From NCBI RefSeq assembly GCF_010727475.1, contig NZ_AP022567.1:5518001-5582000 (forward strand): 64,000 nucleotides of DNA, given 5' to 3'. The position numbers were made by a program, and so were the translations under genes. Shown piece after piece: positions 24,948 to 35,115 of the stretch (positions are counted from its first letter, which is position 1; every line of letters begins with the position of its first letter). The DNA is from Mycolicibacterium mageritense (lineage in GTDB: Bacteria; Actinomycetota; Actinomycetes; Mycobacteriales; Mycobacteriaceae). The notes beneath the pieces were generated by a model. It worked only from the letters and a program-made list of their open reading frames with translations. It made no database searches and was not told where the DNA came from.

Positions 24948-26402
24948 TCAGGTGCCGCAGAACGTGCGGTACGTGCCGAAGTCCTCGGGTGCCGGGGCCG
25001 CGTAGGCGTCGAGGCCTGGCCGTTCGTCGTATGGGGCGGCCAGCGCGGCCATCAGTTTGCGCAGCGGTTCCAGCTCACCGGACGTGGCCGCGCTCAGGGC
25101 TTCCTCGACCAGGTGATTGCGCGGGATGTAGATCGGGTTGACGCGGTCCATCGCGTCGGCGTCGGGGCCCAGCGCGCGCCACCGCGCCTGCCACTCGTCG
25201 AACTCACGGGGGAGTTCGGTTCCGCCGCGTGCGGCGCGGGCGAGGGTCCGGAAGAACGACGTGTAGTCGATCCGGTTCTGCTGCAACAACACCAGCAGGC
25301 CATCGATCAGCGGACGGGCTGCCGCGCGGTCGACATCGCCCGTCAGGCCGAGCTTGGCGCGCATGCCCGCCGTCCAGGCATCGTCGAACTGGGCGCGGAA
25401 CTCGCCGAGTGACTCGGTCGCGAGTGCCACCGCGGCTTCGGCGTCGTCGGAGATGAGTGGCAGCAGGGTTTCGGCGAACCGGGCCAGGTTCCACTCGGCC
25501 ACCGCGGGTTGATTGCCGTAGGCATAGCGCCCGCCGTGATCGATCGAGCTGAAAACCGTTGCCGGATCATAGCTTTCCATGAAGGCGCACGGTCCGTAGT
25601 CGATGGTCTCGCCGGATATGGTCATGTTGTCGGTGTTCATCACACCGTGTATGAAGCCGACGTGCAGCCAGCGGGCCACCAGCGCGGCCTGTGCCGACAC
25701 CACCGCGTCGAACAGCGCGAGGTACGGATTGTCGGCGTCCGCCGCCCGTGGGTGGTGCCGGGCGATCGCGTGGTCGGCAAGCCGCCGCAACAACTCGAAA
25801 TCGCCTGCAGCTCGGCCATATTGGAAAGCGTATTGGAAGCTGCCGACGCGTAGGTGGCTCGCGGCGACCCGGGCCAGCACCGCTCCGGGCTCCTGGGTCT
25901 CGCGCCACACCCCGCGGCCGGTGGCCACCACGGCCAGCGCCCGCGTGGTGGGTATGCCCATGGCGTGCATCGCCTCGCTGACGATGTACTCGCGCAGCAT
26001 CGGTCCCACGACGGCAAGACCGTCGCCGCCGCGGGCGAACGGGGTGCGTCCGGAACCCTTCAGGTGCAGGTCACGGAGGCGCCCTTCGGTGTCGGTCAGC
26101 TCGCCGAGCAGCAGGGCGCGCCCGTCGCCGAGGCGCGGGACGTACCCGCCGAACTGATGTCCGGCGTAGGCCTGCGCGACGGGCGTGGCGTCGCCGGGCA
26201 CGACCGTGCCGAGCAGCAGACCCAGCCCGTCGGGGCCACGCAGCCAGTCGGGATCGAGGCCCAGCTCGGCGGCCAGCGGTTCGTTGAGCACGAGCAACCC
26301 CGGATCCGGCGCGGCCTCGGCCCGCCACGGAATGGCCAGTTCGGGCAGCTCGCGGGCGAACCGGTCATCGAGGCGGACCGTGGTCTCGGGTGTCACACTC
26401 AC
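24948..26402 (-). CDS. selO: Protein adenylyltransferase SelO
   Basis: Pseudokinase-fold enzyme (484 aa) that transfers AMP to Ser/Thr/Tyr of target proteins and is linked to redox stress. Family blocks include AYAGHQFGGYVPRLGDGRA, LHLKGSGRTPFARGGDGL, MNTDNMTISGETIDYGPCAF and DHGGRYAYGNQP. The protein ends FCGT: a cysteine occupies the antepenultimate position where eukaryotic SelO carries selenocysteine, consistent with the conserved redox regulation by a C-terminal disulfide. It lies in a minus-strand run between DUF2237 and dienelactone hydrolase genes. Confidence 0.93.
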   Translation of the reverse strand: MSVTPETTVRLDDRFARELPELAIPWRAEAAPDPGLLVLNEPLAAELGLDPDWLRGPDGLGLLLGTVVPGDATPVAQAYAGHQFGGYVPRLGDGRALLLGELTDTEGRLRDLHLKGSGRTPFARGGDGLAVVGPMLREYIVSEAMHAMGIPTTRALAVVATGRGVWRETQEPGAVLARVAASHLRVGSFQYAFQYGRAAGDFELLRRLADHAIARHHPRAADADNPYLALFDAVVSAQAALVARWLHVGFIHGVMNTDNMTISGETIDYGPCAFMESYDPATVFSSIDHGGRYAYGNQPAVAEWNLARFAETLLPLISDDAEAAVALATESLGEFRAQFDDAWTAGMRAKLGLTGDVDRAAARPLIDGLLVLLQQNRIDYTSFFRTLARAARGGTELPREFDEWQARWRALGPDADAMDRVNPIYIPRNHLVEEALSAATSGELEPLRKLMAALAAPYDERPGLDAYAAPAPEDFGTYRTFCGT

Positions 26403-26433
26403 GACACGAGCCTACGGAGAATTCCGCTGGGGC

Positions 26434-26820
26434 TCAGAGATCCGCCAGGTCGTCGGGAACGTCGACGGCGTAGCGCTGCAACACCTCGAGTGGCACGACG
26501 TCGAGGGTGCGTTCGTGGGTGGCCGACAGCACGACCGGTGCGGCGTAGCCGTCCTGGTGGGCGCGCAGCCAGTTGGCCGCGGTGACGCACCAGCGGTCTC
26601 CCGGGTTGAGACCCGGAAACCGGAAATGCGGTGCCGGGGTCGAGAGATCGTTGCCGATCGAGCGTTGATGCTCCAGGAACTCGGCGGTGACCACGGCGCA
26701 GATGGTGTGCCTGCCGATGTCGGCGTCGCCGGTGGAGCAGCAGCCGTCGCGGTAGAAGCCGGTGAGCGGGTCGGTGCCGCATTCGTCGAGCGGGCCGCCC
26801 AGCACGTTGCGATCAGACAT
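26434..26820 (-). CDS. DUF2237 family protein
   Basis: A 128-residue soluble protein of unknown function. It begins MSDRNVLGGPLDECGTDPLTGFYRDGCC and carries further conserved motifs: DIGRHTICAVVT and PGDRWCVTAANWL. The conserved cysteines (Cys14, Cys27, Cys28) and acidic residues suggest metal or thiol chemistry, but no activity is known to me. The ATG at 26820 begins the conserved domain. It sits 31 bases upstream of selO in the same direction. Confidence 0.85.
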   Translation of the reverse strand: MSDRNVLGGPLDECGTDPLTGFYRDGCCSTGDADIGRHTICAVVTAEFLEHQRSIGNDLSTPAPHFRFPGLNPGDRWCVTAANWLRAHQDGYAAPVVLSATHERTLDVVPLEVLQRYAVDVPDDLADL

Positions 26821-26852
26821 CGCATCAGTATCTCTCGGCAGGGGACCGCAGG

Positions 26853-28061
26853 TCAGGACAGTTGCGCGGCGATTTCGTCGAACGCGGCGATGGTCGGGAA
26901 CAACTTCGCGGCGTCCTGCGGGTACGGCCAACTCGACAACTTCGCCGCAACGACGTTCGCCGACCGGTTGACATAGATCATCTGCCCGTGGATGCCGAGG
27001 CACAGCAGCACGTTGTTGCCCGACTTGGGGAACCAGCACTGATTGCGGTACATGCCGCCGGGCATGCGGTTGTCGTCGGGGCTCGCGGCGAACGCGGCCC
27101 GGGAGTCGATGCCGCCCGCGAACGTGTCGGCGATCCAGGACAGTGGCACGACCTGCTCGCCGGTGAGCGAGGTGCCGCCACCGAGGAACAGCGCCCCGAA
27201 CCGGACCAGGTCGCGCAGGCTCGCGTTGATGCCGCCGTCGAACATGCCGGTGCCCACCGAATCGATACCGATGGTCGCGTCGTTCTGGGCGCCGAGCTTG
27301 CTCCAGAGCAGCTGCGACATCAGCTCGGGCATCCGGATGCCGGACGCCGCCTCGCAGATCCAGCCCAGCACGTCTGTTTCGCACGAGCGATATTCGAACG
27401 AGCCGCCGTGCGGCGACTTCTGCCGCAACGTGAGCAGGAAGTCGTACATCGTCGTGGGCAGGTCGGGCACGGTGCGCGGGGCCCAGCCGATGGCCTGCTC
27501 CAGCAGCCGCACCTCGGCCATCGGGTCCAGGTAGGTCTCGGAAAAGGCGATACCCGAACGCATGTCGAGCAGGTGGCGCACGGTGGCACCTGCGTAGCCC
27601 GAGTGCTCGAGTGCGGGCACGTAGTGGGTCAGCGGGGCGTCGACGTCGATCGCGCCGCCGGCGACCAGGGCCCCGGTGACCATCCCGACCAGCGACTTGC
27701 TCACCGACATCAGCAGGTGCGACGTGTCGGGGGTCATCCCGCCGTAGTAGTGCTCCTCGAGAATCCTGCCGCGCTGCGTGACGATCCAGCCGTCGGTCGC
27801 GGTGCCGGTCATGACGTCGCCGACCGTGGTGCGCATGGCGTTGGTGCGGTCATAGAGCGGTATCGAGGACAGGTCGGCAGGCGCGGCGGGCAACTCGGCC
27901 ACCGGCCCCGTGCCACGCGAGATCGCCGCGGTCGGCAGGAAGTCGGCGACGTGTTGGAAGGTCCAGTGCAGCTGCTCGGCGGATTGCCAGTTCTGCAGCG
28001 TCAGTTCGGGGGGTACGTGAGCGGACTCTGGACCGTGTGCGTTGCCGAGCAGCATGTCCAT
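26853..28061 (-). CDS. Serine hydrolase, class C beta-lactamase/6-aminohexanoate-dimer hydrolase type
   Basis: A 402-residue protein of the beta-lactamase-related (class C/esterase VIII) superfamily. The nucleophile motif is S119-V-S-K122 in LLMSVSKSLVG. Other family blocks are VRHLLDMRSGIAFSETY and FRYGALFLGGG-like sequence (VRFGALFLGGGTSL). The layout most resembles NylB-type amide hydrolases and esterases, not true beta-lactamases. No signal peptide is visible, so it is probably cytosolic. The first ATG follows a strong AGGAGG six bases upstream. It heads the minus-strand run that includes DUF2237, selO and the dienelactone hydrolase. Confidence 0.85.
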   Translation of the reverse strand: MDMLLGNAHGPESAHVPPELTLQNWQSAEQLHWTFQHVADFLPTAAISRGTGPVAELPAAPADLSSIPLYDRTNAMRTTVGDVMTGTATDGWIVTQRGRILEEHYYGGMTPDTSHLLMSVSKSLVGMVTGALVAGGAIDVDAPLTHYVPALEHSGYAGATVRHLLDMRSGIAFSETYLDPMAEVRLLEQAIGWAPRTVPDLPTTMYDFLLTLRQKSPHGGSFEYRSCETDVLGWICEAASGIRMPELMSQLLWSKLGAQNDATIGIDSVGTGMFDGGINASLRDLVRFGALFLGGGTSLTGEQVVPLSWIADTFAGGIDSRAAFAASPDDNRMPGGMYRNQCWFPKSGNNVLLCLGIHGQMIYVNRSANVVAAKLSSWPYPQDAAKLFPTIAAFDEIAAQLS

Positions 28062-28118
28062 GTCCAGCCTCCTGATGCCGTGCCGGTCACGCCCAGCAAT
28101 TCCACCGACGACCCTAGC

Positions 28119-29714
28119 TCAGTTCCGGGCCGCGCCGTGCTGGGCATCGAGGATCAACAGTGCCACGTGCAGCGAGGTCATCGACTCGCCGTCATCCAGG
28201 TCGACGCCGAGTCGCCGCTGGATGGAAGCCAACCGGCTGTAGAGCGCCGGTCTGCTCATGTGCAGCCGTTTGGCCAACGCGGACTTGTTGCCCGCAAGTT
28301 CCAGGTAGCCGCGCAGCACCGCGGTGTCGTCCTCGCCGTGGTCGGCGTCGTGGATGAGCAACGTCTTGAGCTCGGTCTCGGCGAAGGTCTGCACCCGTGG
28401 GTCGTCGTGCAGCAGGGTGAGCAGGCCCCGGAGCCTGACGTCGGAGGCCCGGACGAACGGTCGCTGGGCGCCGGACATGGACAGCGCGACGTCGGCCACG
28501 TGCGTGGACTCCCGTAGCCCGTGCACGGCGTCGGCGAAGGCTTCCGCGTCGGCACCGATCGCCACCACCACCCGGTCGGTGTCGCCGCCGCGGCTGATGG
28601 CCTCGCGCAGGCCGTCGGCGAGCCGGGTCAGGGTCGAGTCGGGCGTCATGCCGCGCCGAACGACCAACGCCAGCACCAGGCTCACTTCGCCGTCGCGCCG
28701 GATCGAACATATCGCGCTGTGGCCCTGGGATTTCACGCTGTGCACCACGGCGTCGAGGATGCGGATGTTGCGGCGCTGCACGGCCACCGGATCGAGTCGG
28801 TCGGCTGAAGCGCCGACCCGCACCGTGACGGGGAGATAGGGCCCGTCGGCGCGCAGGCCCAGTGCGGCTGCCCGCGCGGCCGCGTCACGGTCGTCGGCGA
28901 TGCGGCCGCCGAGTACGTCATCGATCAACCCGCTCTGCGCCTGGTGCTCGAGACCGGACCGCCCCCGCTCGGCCATCCGGTGCAGCGCCAGCGCCTGGGC
29001 GGCGCGCTCCAACACCGTCGTGGCCCGGGCCGGCGCCTCGGGCCGGTGCGGAATGATGAGCCGGCCCCATTCTTCGCTGCGCGGGCCGACCGGCGTCGTG
29101 ATCCACGGTTCGGTCATCGCGCGCGAGCGCCGCTGCCAGTCGTCGAGCACCGCGGTGGCCGGTTCGCGGCGCGGCGATATCGCCAGCACCTGGTGGGACA
29201 GATCCTCCAGCACCACCGACTCGTTGATCATCTCGGCGGCGGCGCGGACGATGTCGGCCAGTGTCGGGCGCCGCATGCTCAGATCGGTGAAGGTCTGATG
29301 GGTGCGGTGCGCGAACGCGAGTTCCTCGTACTGGTCGGCGACGATCAGGCGGTGTACCGCCTCGGTGACCTCGACGAACCTGGTCTGCCGGTGCAGCAGC
29401 ACGAGCGGAAGGCCCAGTGCCTGCGCCACTTCGGCGACTGAGGCTGGCAGTGCCTCCACTCGGGTGCCCAACTCGACGACGACGCCGACCGCCCCGGCAC
29501 GTTTCATGCCTTCGAGGTAGGCGCGGGGGGCGTCCCGCAACGCCGAACCCGTGGTCAGCACCAGCTCGCCGCCCTGCAGCAGGCCCGAGAGGTCGGCCAT
29601 CTCGCTGACGTGCACCCAGCGCACCGGGCTATCGAGGTGTTCGGAGCTGACCACTTCGGGCAGACCGGCCTGGACCACCGGCAAGGCGATGACGTCGCGG
29701 ACGGTGGGGATCAT
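28119..29714 (-). CDS. PucR family transcriptional regulator
   Basis: A 531-residue regulator with an N-terminal PucR sensory domain (MIPTVRDVIALPVVQAGLPEV, then LSGLLQGGELVLTTG), a central GGDEF-like region, and a C-terminal helix-turn-helix (about 470-515: YLELAGNKSALAKRLHMSR, ALYSRLASIQRRLGVDLDD). PucR proteins control purine, GABA, amine or amino acid catabolism. It is divergent from a semialdehyde dehydrogenase and an aminotransferase, its likely targets. A perfect 15-base palindrome overlaps its own ATG, suggesting autoregulation. Confidence 0.92.
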   Translation of the reverse strand: MIPTVRDVIALPVVQAGLPEVVSSEHLDSPVRWVHVSEMADLSGLLQGGELVLTTGSALRDAPRAYLEGMKRAGAVGVVVELGTRVEALPASVAEVAQALGLPLVLLHRQTRFVEVTEAVHRLIVADQYEELAFAHRTHQTFTDLSMRRPTLADIVRAAAEMINESVVLEDLSHQVLAISPRREPATAVLDDWQRRSRAMTEPWITTPVGPRSEEWGRLIIPHRPEAPARATTVLERAAQALALHRMAERGRSGLEHQAQSGLIDDVLGGRIADDRDAAARAAALGLRADGPYLPVTVRVGASADRLDPVAVQRRNIRILDAVVHSVKSQGHSAICSIRRDGEVSLVLALVVRRGMTPDSTLTRLADGLREAISRGGDTDRVVVAIGADAEAFADAVHGLRESTHVADVALSMSGAQRPFVRASDVRLRGLLTLLHDDPRVQTFAETELKTLLIHDADHGEDDTAVLRGYLELAGNKSALAKRLHMSRPALYSRLASIQRRLGVDLDDGESMTSLHVALLILDAQHGAARN

Positions 29715-29728
29715 TTACACAGTGTAAA
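29714..29728. promoter_or_regulatory. Palindromic operator TTTACAC-A-GTGTAAA
   Basis: A perfect 7-1-7 inverted repeat that begins on the first base of the pucR-like start codon and extends into the divergent intergenic region. It is the only strong palindrome in this gap and the natural candidate for the PucR-type regulator. Its place on the minus strand would block that gene's promoter or initiation. Confidence 0.65.
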
Positions 29729-29827
29729 AAAGTAGTCAATCCTGGATACACAATGACGGCGATTGGGGGCTTGCCGGTGCCCCAGAGTTGTAGGCATCAC
29801 ACCAACACCTCAAAGGAGGGCTCGCCC

Positions 29828-31321
<1,494 letters not shown>

Positions 31322-31334
31322 TCGTACACCGGCG

Positions 31335-31368
31335 GTGCGGTCCCATACTCGGTATGGGACCGCACTTT
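31335..31368 (+). terminator. Intrinsic terminator after mmsA
   Basis: GTGCGGTCCCATAC and GTATGGGACCGCAC form a perfect 14-bp stem with a TCG loop, followed by TTT. It would end or reduce transcription between mmsA and the aminotransferase. The hairpin lies only 34 bases before the next ATG. Confidence 0.85.
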
Positions 31369-31401
31369 CGGTCAGGTTCCCTACGAGTGAGAGACTTGAT
31401 C

Positions 31402-32796
31402 ATGAGCTTGATTGACGAGACTGACAACGCCACCGTGCTGCCCAACGGACTGACCGTCGAGGATGCGCGCGCCGAGGCCGCCCGTGCCTACGAACTGGAC
31501 CGGGCCCATGTTTTCCATTCCTGGTCGGCTCAGGCCGAGATCACGCCCATGACGATCACGGCGTCGGCGGGGTCGTACGTGTGGGACGGCGAGGGCAACC
31601 GGCTGCTGGACTTCTCCTGTCAGCTGGTCAACACCAACATCGGCCACCAGCACCCGAAAGTCGTTGCCGCCATTGCCGAACAGGCTGCCAAGCTGTGCAC
31701 GGTGGCGCCGCAGTACGCCAACGCGGCCCGCTCGGAAGCGGCCCGGCTGATCGCCGAGCGCACGCCGGGCGAGCTGAACAAGATCTTCTTCACCAACGGT
31801 GGGGCAGACGCGATCGAGCACGCGGTGCGCATGGCGCGCCTGCACACGGGCCGTTACAAGGTACTGACGCGGTACCGCTCGTACCACGGTGGCACCGACA
31901 CCGCGATCAACCTCACGGGTGACCCGCGGCGGTGGTCCAACGACTACGGCAACAGCGGAGTCGTGCACTTCTTCGGGCCCTTCCTGTACCGGTCGCAGTT
32001 CCACGCCACCACCGAGGCCGAGGAGACCGAGCGGGCGCTGGCCCACCTCGACGAGGTCATCCGGCTGGAAGGCCCGGCCACCATTGCCGCGATCGTGCTG
32101 GAGTCCATTCCCGGCACCGCGGGCATCATGGTCCCGCCGCCCGGGTACATCGCCGGTGTGCGCGAGCTGTGCGACCGCTACGGCATCATGTACGTCGCCG
32201 ACGAGGTCATGGCCGGGTTCGGTCGCAGCGGAAAGTGGTTCTCCATCAATCACTTCGACGTGGTTCCCGATCTGCTCACGTTCGCCAAGGGCGTGAACTC
32301 CGGTTACGTGCCGCTCGGCGGTGTGGCGATCAGCCCGGCCATCGCCGAGACGTTCGCGCACCGGGCCTACCCCGGTGGGTTGACCTACTCGGGTCATCCG
32401 CTGGCCACTGCCGCGGCCGTCGCCACCATCAACGCGATGGAGGACGAGGGCATGGTCGACAACGCGGCCAAGGTCGGCGCCGAGGTCATCGGACCCGGGT
32501 TGGCCGAGCTGGCGGCCAAGCACCGCAGCATCGGCGAGGTGCGTGGCGCGGGCGTGTTCTGGGCCGTCGAGCTCGTGGCGAATCAGCAGACGCGGGAACC
32601 GTTGGCGCCCTACGGCGGTTCGAGCCCGGCGATGAACGCCGTGATCGCGGCGTGCAAGGCCAACGGCCTGCTGCCGTTCGCCAACTTCAACCGGATCCAC
32701 GTCGTCCCGCCGTGCAACGTGACGGCCGACGAGGCGCGCGAGGGCCTGGCGATCCTGGACAAGGCGCTGGACGTGGCCGACGAACACACGGTCTGA
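31402..32796 (+). CDS. Class III (omega) aminotransferase
   Basis: PLP-dependent aminotransferase of subgroup III, 464 aa. The Schiff-base lysine is in LTFAKGVNSGYVPLGG (about 296) and the cofactor-binding Asp in YVADEVMAGFGRSG. Members transfer amino groups from beta-alanine, GABA, taurine or other omega-amino acids to pyruvate or 2-oxoglutarate. Pairing with mmsA suggests beta-alanine to malonate semialdehyde, or beta-aminoisobutyrate to methylmalonate semialdehyde. The ATG at 31402 is preferred over an in-frame start inside the terminator hairpin; the ribosome binding site is weak. Confidence 0.9.
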   Translation: MSLIDETDNATVLPNGLTVEDARAEAARAYELDRAHVFHSWSAQAEITPMTITASAGSYVWDGEGNRLLDFSCQLVNTNIGHQHPKVVAAIAEQAAKLCTVAPQYANAARSEAARLIAERTPGELNKIFFTNGGADAIEHAVRMARLHTGRYKVLTRYRSYHGGTDTAINLTGDPRRWSNDYGNSGVVHFFGPFLYRSQFHATTEAEETERALAHLDEVIRLEGPATIAAIVLESIPGTAGIMVPPPGYIAGVRELCDRYGIMYVADEVMAGFGRSGKWFSINHFDVVPDLLTFAKGVNSGYVPLGGVAISPAIAETFAHRAYPGGLTYSGHPLATAAAVATINAMEDEGMVDNAAKVGAEVIGPGLAELAAKHRSIGEVRGAGVFWAVELVANQQTREPLAPYGGSSPAMNAVIAACKANGLLPFANFNRIHVVPPCNVTADEAREGLAILDKALDVADEHTV

Positions 32797-32809
32797 TCGC
32801 AGTACCCGA

Positions 32810-32852
32810 CCGACGGCCCGGCTGTGTGCGATCCGCACAGCCGGGCCGTCGG
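32810..32852. terminator. Long bidirectional terminator hairpin
   Basis: CCGACGGCCCGGCTGTG pairs perfectly with CACAGCCGGGCCGTCGG (17 bp) around a nine-base loop. It lies between the convergent aminotransferase and ogt genes. There is no U-tract, as is usual in mycobacteria. It could serve both strands. Confidence 0.8.
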
Positions 32853-32869
32853 CGTCTGCGTCGACCCGC

Positions 32870-33409
32870 TCACCACAGGTACGGCGCTGACGAGATCAGT
32901 TGCAGCCGAGTGGCGTTCGCGTACTCCAGGTCGAGCAGGCGGCGTTTGCGCGCGAGGCCGCCTGAGTAGCCCGTCAGTTTGCCGTTGCTGCCGATCACGC
33001 GATGGCACGGCACGACGATCGACAGCGGGTTGCGTCCCACCGCGGCGCCGACCTGCTGCGCGGTGACATCTGGACCGATGCGGCGGGCGAGCTCACCGTA
33101 GGTGACGGTGGTGCCGTACGGGATGTCGCCGAGCGATTCCCATACCGCGGCCTGCAGAGGGTCGGCGTACGAGGGGCGCAGCGGCAGGTCGAACCGTTGC
33201 CGTTGACCGTCGAGGTATTCGGTTATCTGGTGCGCGGTCTCGTCGAATCCACGATCGAGGGCGGGGCCGAACGTCACGGGATCCGGCCGGTGCCAGTGGT
33301 GCGGAAAGTAGATTCCGCGCAGTCCCTCGGTGTCACGCACCAGGGTGAGCGTGCCGAGAACGGTCTCGAGTGTCCGATGCCAGGTCGGGTGTGGGTCGTG
33401 GTGAGCCAT
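32870..33409 (-). CDS. ogt: Methylated-DNA--[protein]-cysteine S-methyltransferase
   Basis: Suicide DNA-repair protein (179 aa) that takes the alkyl group from O6-alkylguanine. The acceptor is Cys135 in IVVPCHRVIG, followed by the usual GKLTGYSGGLARKRRLL. The helix-turn-helix region QQVGAAVGRNPLSI precedes it. The ATG at 33409 lies inside the 3' end of the Ada-like gene upstream, a 77-base overlap, so the two are probably cotranscribed. Confidence 0.95.
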   Translation of the reverse strand: MAHHDPHPTWHRTLETVLGTLTLVRDTEGLRGIYFPHHWHRPDPVTFGPALDRGFDETAHQITEYLDGQRQRFDLPLRPSYADPLQAAVWESLGDIPYGTTVTYGELARRIGPDVTAQQVGAAVGRNPLSIVVPCHRVIGSNGKLTGYSGGLARKRRLLDLEYANATRLQLISSAPYLW

Positions 33410-33665
33410 GGTGTCGTTTCCAATCGTTGTAGGCCTGCGGCAGGCACACCGCACACGGTCGGTACCCCGCGGTGACGGCGGTGTGCTCGTCGGCGAAGAA
33501 GACCCGGTGGCGGCCGTAACCGCCGCCCGCCAGGGCGCGCAGTGCCGCCGGACAGTCCAGTCGGCCGTAGAGCTTGCTGCGCCGGTGACCACCCAGCGTG
33601 CCGGGGGTGGTGCTGACGTACGGACGCCCGTCGGCGCCGATCAAGATGTAGCGGGCCGAAGGCAT
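33333..33665 (-). CDS. Ada-like metal-binding domain protein
   Basis: A 110-residue protein whose core resembles the N-terminal zinc domain of Ada. It has RLDCPAALRAL followed by HRVFFADEHTAVTAGYRPCAVCLP, providing Cys residues in the spacing C...C-x2-C. In Ada this domain repairs methylphosphotriesters and switches on the adaptive response. Here it is a stand-alone gene overlapping ogt, as if Ada had been split. The last 30 residues are polar and rich in Arg, His and Pro. No AraC-type DNA-binding domain is present. Confidence 0.7.
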   Translation of the reverse strand: MPSARYILIGADGRPYVSTTPGTLGGHRRSKLYGRLDCPAALRALAGGGYGRHRVFFADEHTAVTAGYRPCAVCLPQAYNDWKRHHGSPRPTPDLASDTRDRSRHAHPGA

Positions 33666-33669
33666 GCCG

Positions 33670-34115
33670 TCAGGCCGGCTTGATGAGGCCGAGCTGCTGC
33701 AGCACCGTGACGCCGTCGTCGAGGCCGATCTCTTCGGCGATCATCCCGTCGACGACCTTGAGCACCGATGTCCCGGTGAAGCGCATCGACTTGCCGCTGC
33801 CTGCAGGCAGCGCGCCGATCGGCATGTCGTCGAATGCGTCGCCCGTGTGTGTCCCACCGCCGATCCACTGGCCGACGACGTAGTCGCCTTCGGCGATCAG
33901 GTCCGCGGTGCCGCCGAATGCCAGGTCGGGGAACGCGGCGCGGAACTTCGTCGCGAACGCCTGACCTCGTCGCGCCCCCGGCACGGGGCGTGCAGCGAGT
34001 ACTCGAACCGGATGTCAGGTGCGGCGAGTTGGTCGATCACGGCGGGGTTGAAATCCGGCCCCCAGAACTCGGTGAACCAGCGTCCGACAACCGCCTTGTT
34101 CTCTTCAATCGACAT
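33670..34115 (-). pseudogene. SnoaL-like ester cyclase gene broken by a frameshift
   Basis: Two overlapping frames together make one SnoaL-like protein. The first starts at an ATG with a GGAAGGA ribosome binding site and reads MSIEENKAVVGRWFTEFWGP to HAPCRGRDEV. The second continues QAFATKFRAAFPDLAFGG to the stop, ending VLQQLGLIKPA. The switch falls near 33960 and one missing base would explain it. Either the gene is genuinely broken or the base is a sequencing error; interrupted genes of both kinds are known in M. smegmatis genome data. Confidence 0.7.
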
Positions 34116-34257
34116 TGATCGTCCTTCCGTCCGTGGGATTCGGGGCGGGCTCGAATCGAGCACCTATCAGGTAGACGGCGGGCCTGGCCCGAACGTGAGA
34201 TCGCCGGGAAAACTGCGTTGGACGGTGAACCCGGGGCGGTCTTGAGAGACTGAACCG

Positions 34258-35031
34258 GTGCGTTCACATGCCCAGTGCTGGCTGACCGATATGGACGGCG
34301 TCTTGGTACGCGAGGAATCCGCGTTGCCCGGTGCCGCGGAGTTCCTGCAAACGCTGGCCGACAAGGAGCGGCCGTTTTTGGTGTTGACCAACAACTCGAT
34401 CTTCACGCCGCGCGATCTTGCGGCGCGGTTGACGCGGTCCGGTCTGACCGTGCCCGAGGCCTCGATCTGGACCTCGGCGCTCGCCACGGCCGCATTCCTC
34501 AACGACCAGTTGCCCGGCGGATCGGCCTACGTCATCGGCGAGGCCGGGCTGACCACCGCGCTGCACGAGGTCGGCTACACGCTCACCGACACCGATCCGG
34601 ATTTCGTCGTGCTCGGTGAAACCCGCACCTACTCGTTCGAGGCCATCACCAAGGCGATCCGGCTGATCCTAGGCGGAGCCCGCTTCATCGCCACGAATCC
34701 CGATGTGACCGGGCCCTCGGCGGAGGGACCGCTGCCTGCGACCGGCTCGGTGGCCGCGATGATCACCAAGGCGACCGGGCGGGATCCCTACTTCGTGGGC
34801 AAACCCAATCCGATGATGTTCCGCAGCGCGCTCAACCGGATCGAGGCGCATTCGGAGAACACCGTCATGGTGGGCGATCGGATGGACACCGACGTGGTGG
34901 CAGGCATCGAGGCCGGGCTCGACACGATCCTGGTGCTGACTGGCTCGACGTCCGTCGGCGACATCGAGCGCTATCCGTTCCGGCCCAGCCGCGTGTTGCC
35001 GTCGATCGCCGAGGCCATCGAACTGATCTGA
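34258..35031 (+). CDS. HAD-superfamily hydrolase, NagD-like (class IIA)
   Basis: A 257-residue phosphatase of HAD class IIA. Motif I is D11-M-D13 in WLTDMDGVLVRE; motif II is VLTNNS; the cap follows; the later motifs are GKPNPMMF and VMVGDRMDTDV. Such enzymes dephosphorylate nucleotides, sugar phosphates or glycerol phosphate, and the substrate is open. GAGACT lies six bases before the GTG start with no ribosome binding site, in keeping with leaderless initiation. Confidence 0.9.
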   Translation: MRSHAQCWLTDMDGVLVREESALPGAAEFLQTLADKERPFLVLTNNSIFTPRDLAARLTRSGLTVPEASIWTSALATAAFLNDQLPGGSAYVIGEAGLTTALHEVGYTLTDTDPDFVVLGETRTYSFEAITKAIRLILGGARFIATNPDVTGPSAEGPLPATGSVAAMITKATGRDPYFVGKPNPMMFRSALNRIEAHSENTVMVGDRMDTDVVAGIEAGLDTILVLTGSTSVGDIERYPFRPSRVLPSIAEAIELI

Positions 35032-35077
35032 CATGACCGTCGAAACGCCGAACGGGGATGGCCCCACGATCGGGTGA

Positions 35078-35094
35078 TCGCATAGAGTATCCAA
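35078..35094 (+). promoter_or_regulatory. GntR-type operator, site A (gntR promoter)
   Basis: TCGCATA-GAG-TATCCAA fits the 7-3-7 pattern of site B (TTGGATA-CGA-TATCCAA) with two mismatches in the left arm. The centre doubles as a TANNNT -10 hexamer (TAGAGT), so binding would block transcription. It lies 22 bases before the GntR gene, suggesting autorepression. Confidence 0.65.
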
Positions 35095-35115
35095 TATTAG
35101 CGAAAGCGAGACCCG

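Noticed and set aside
26853..28061. True beta-lactamase
   Set aside because: There is no signal peptide and the overall layout fits NylB-type hydrolases and esterases better; only the SxxK motif is shared.
29742..29755. GGATACACAA upstream of mmsA as a fifth GntR operator
   Set aside because: Only the left arm matches; the right arm TATCCAA is absent and the gene has another regulator with its own palindrome.
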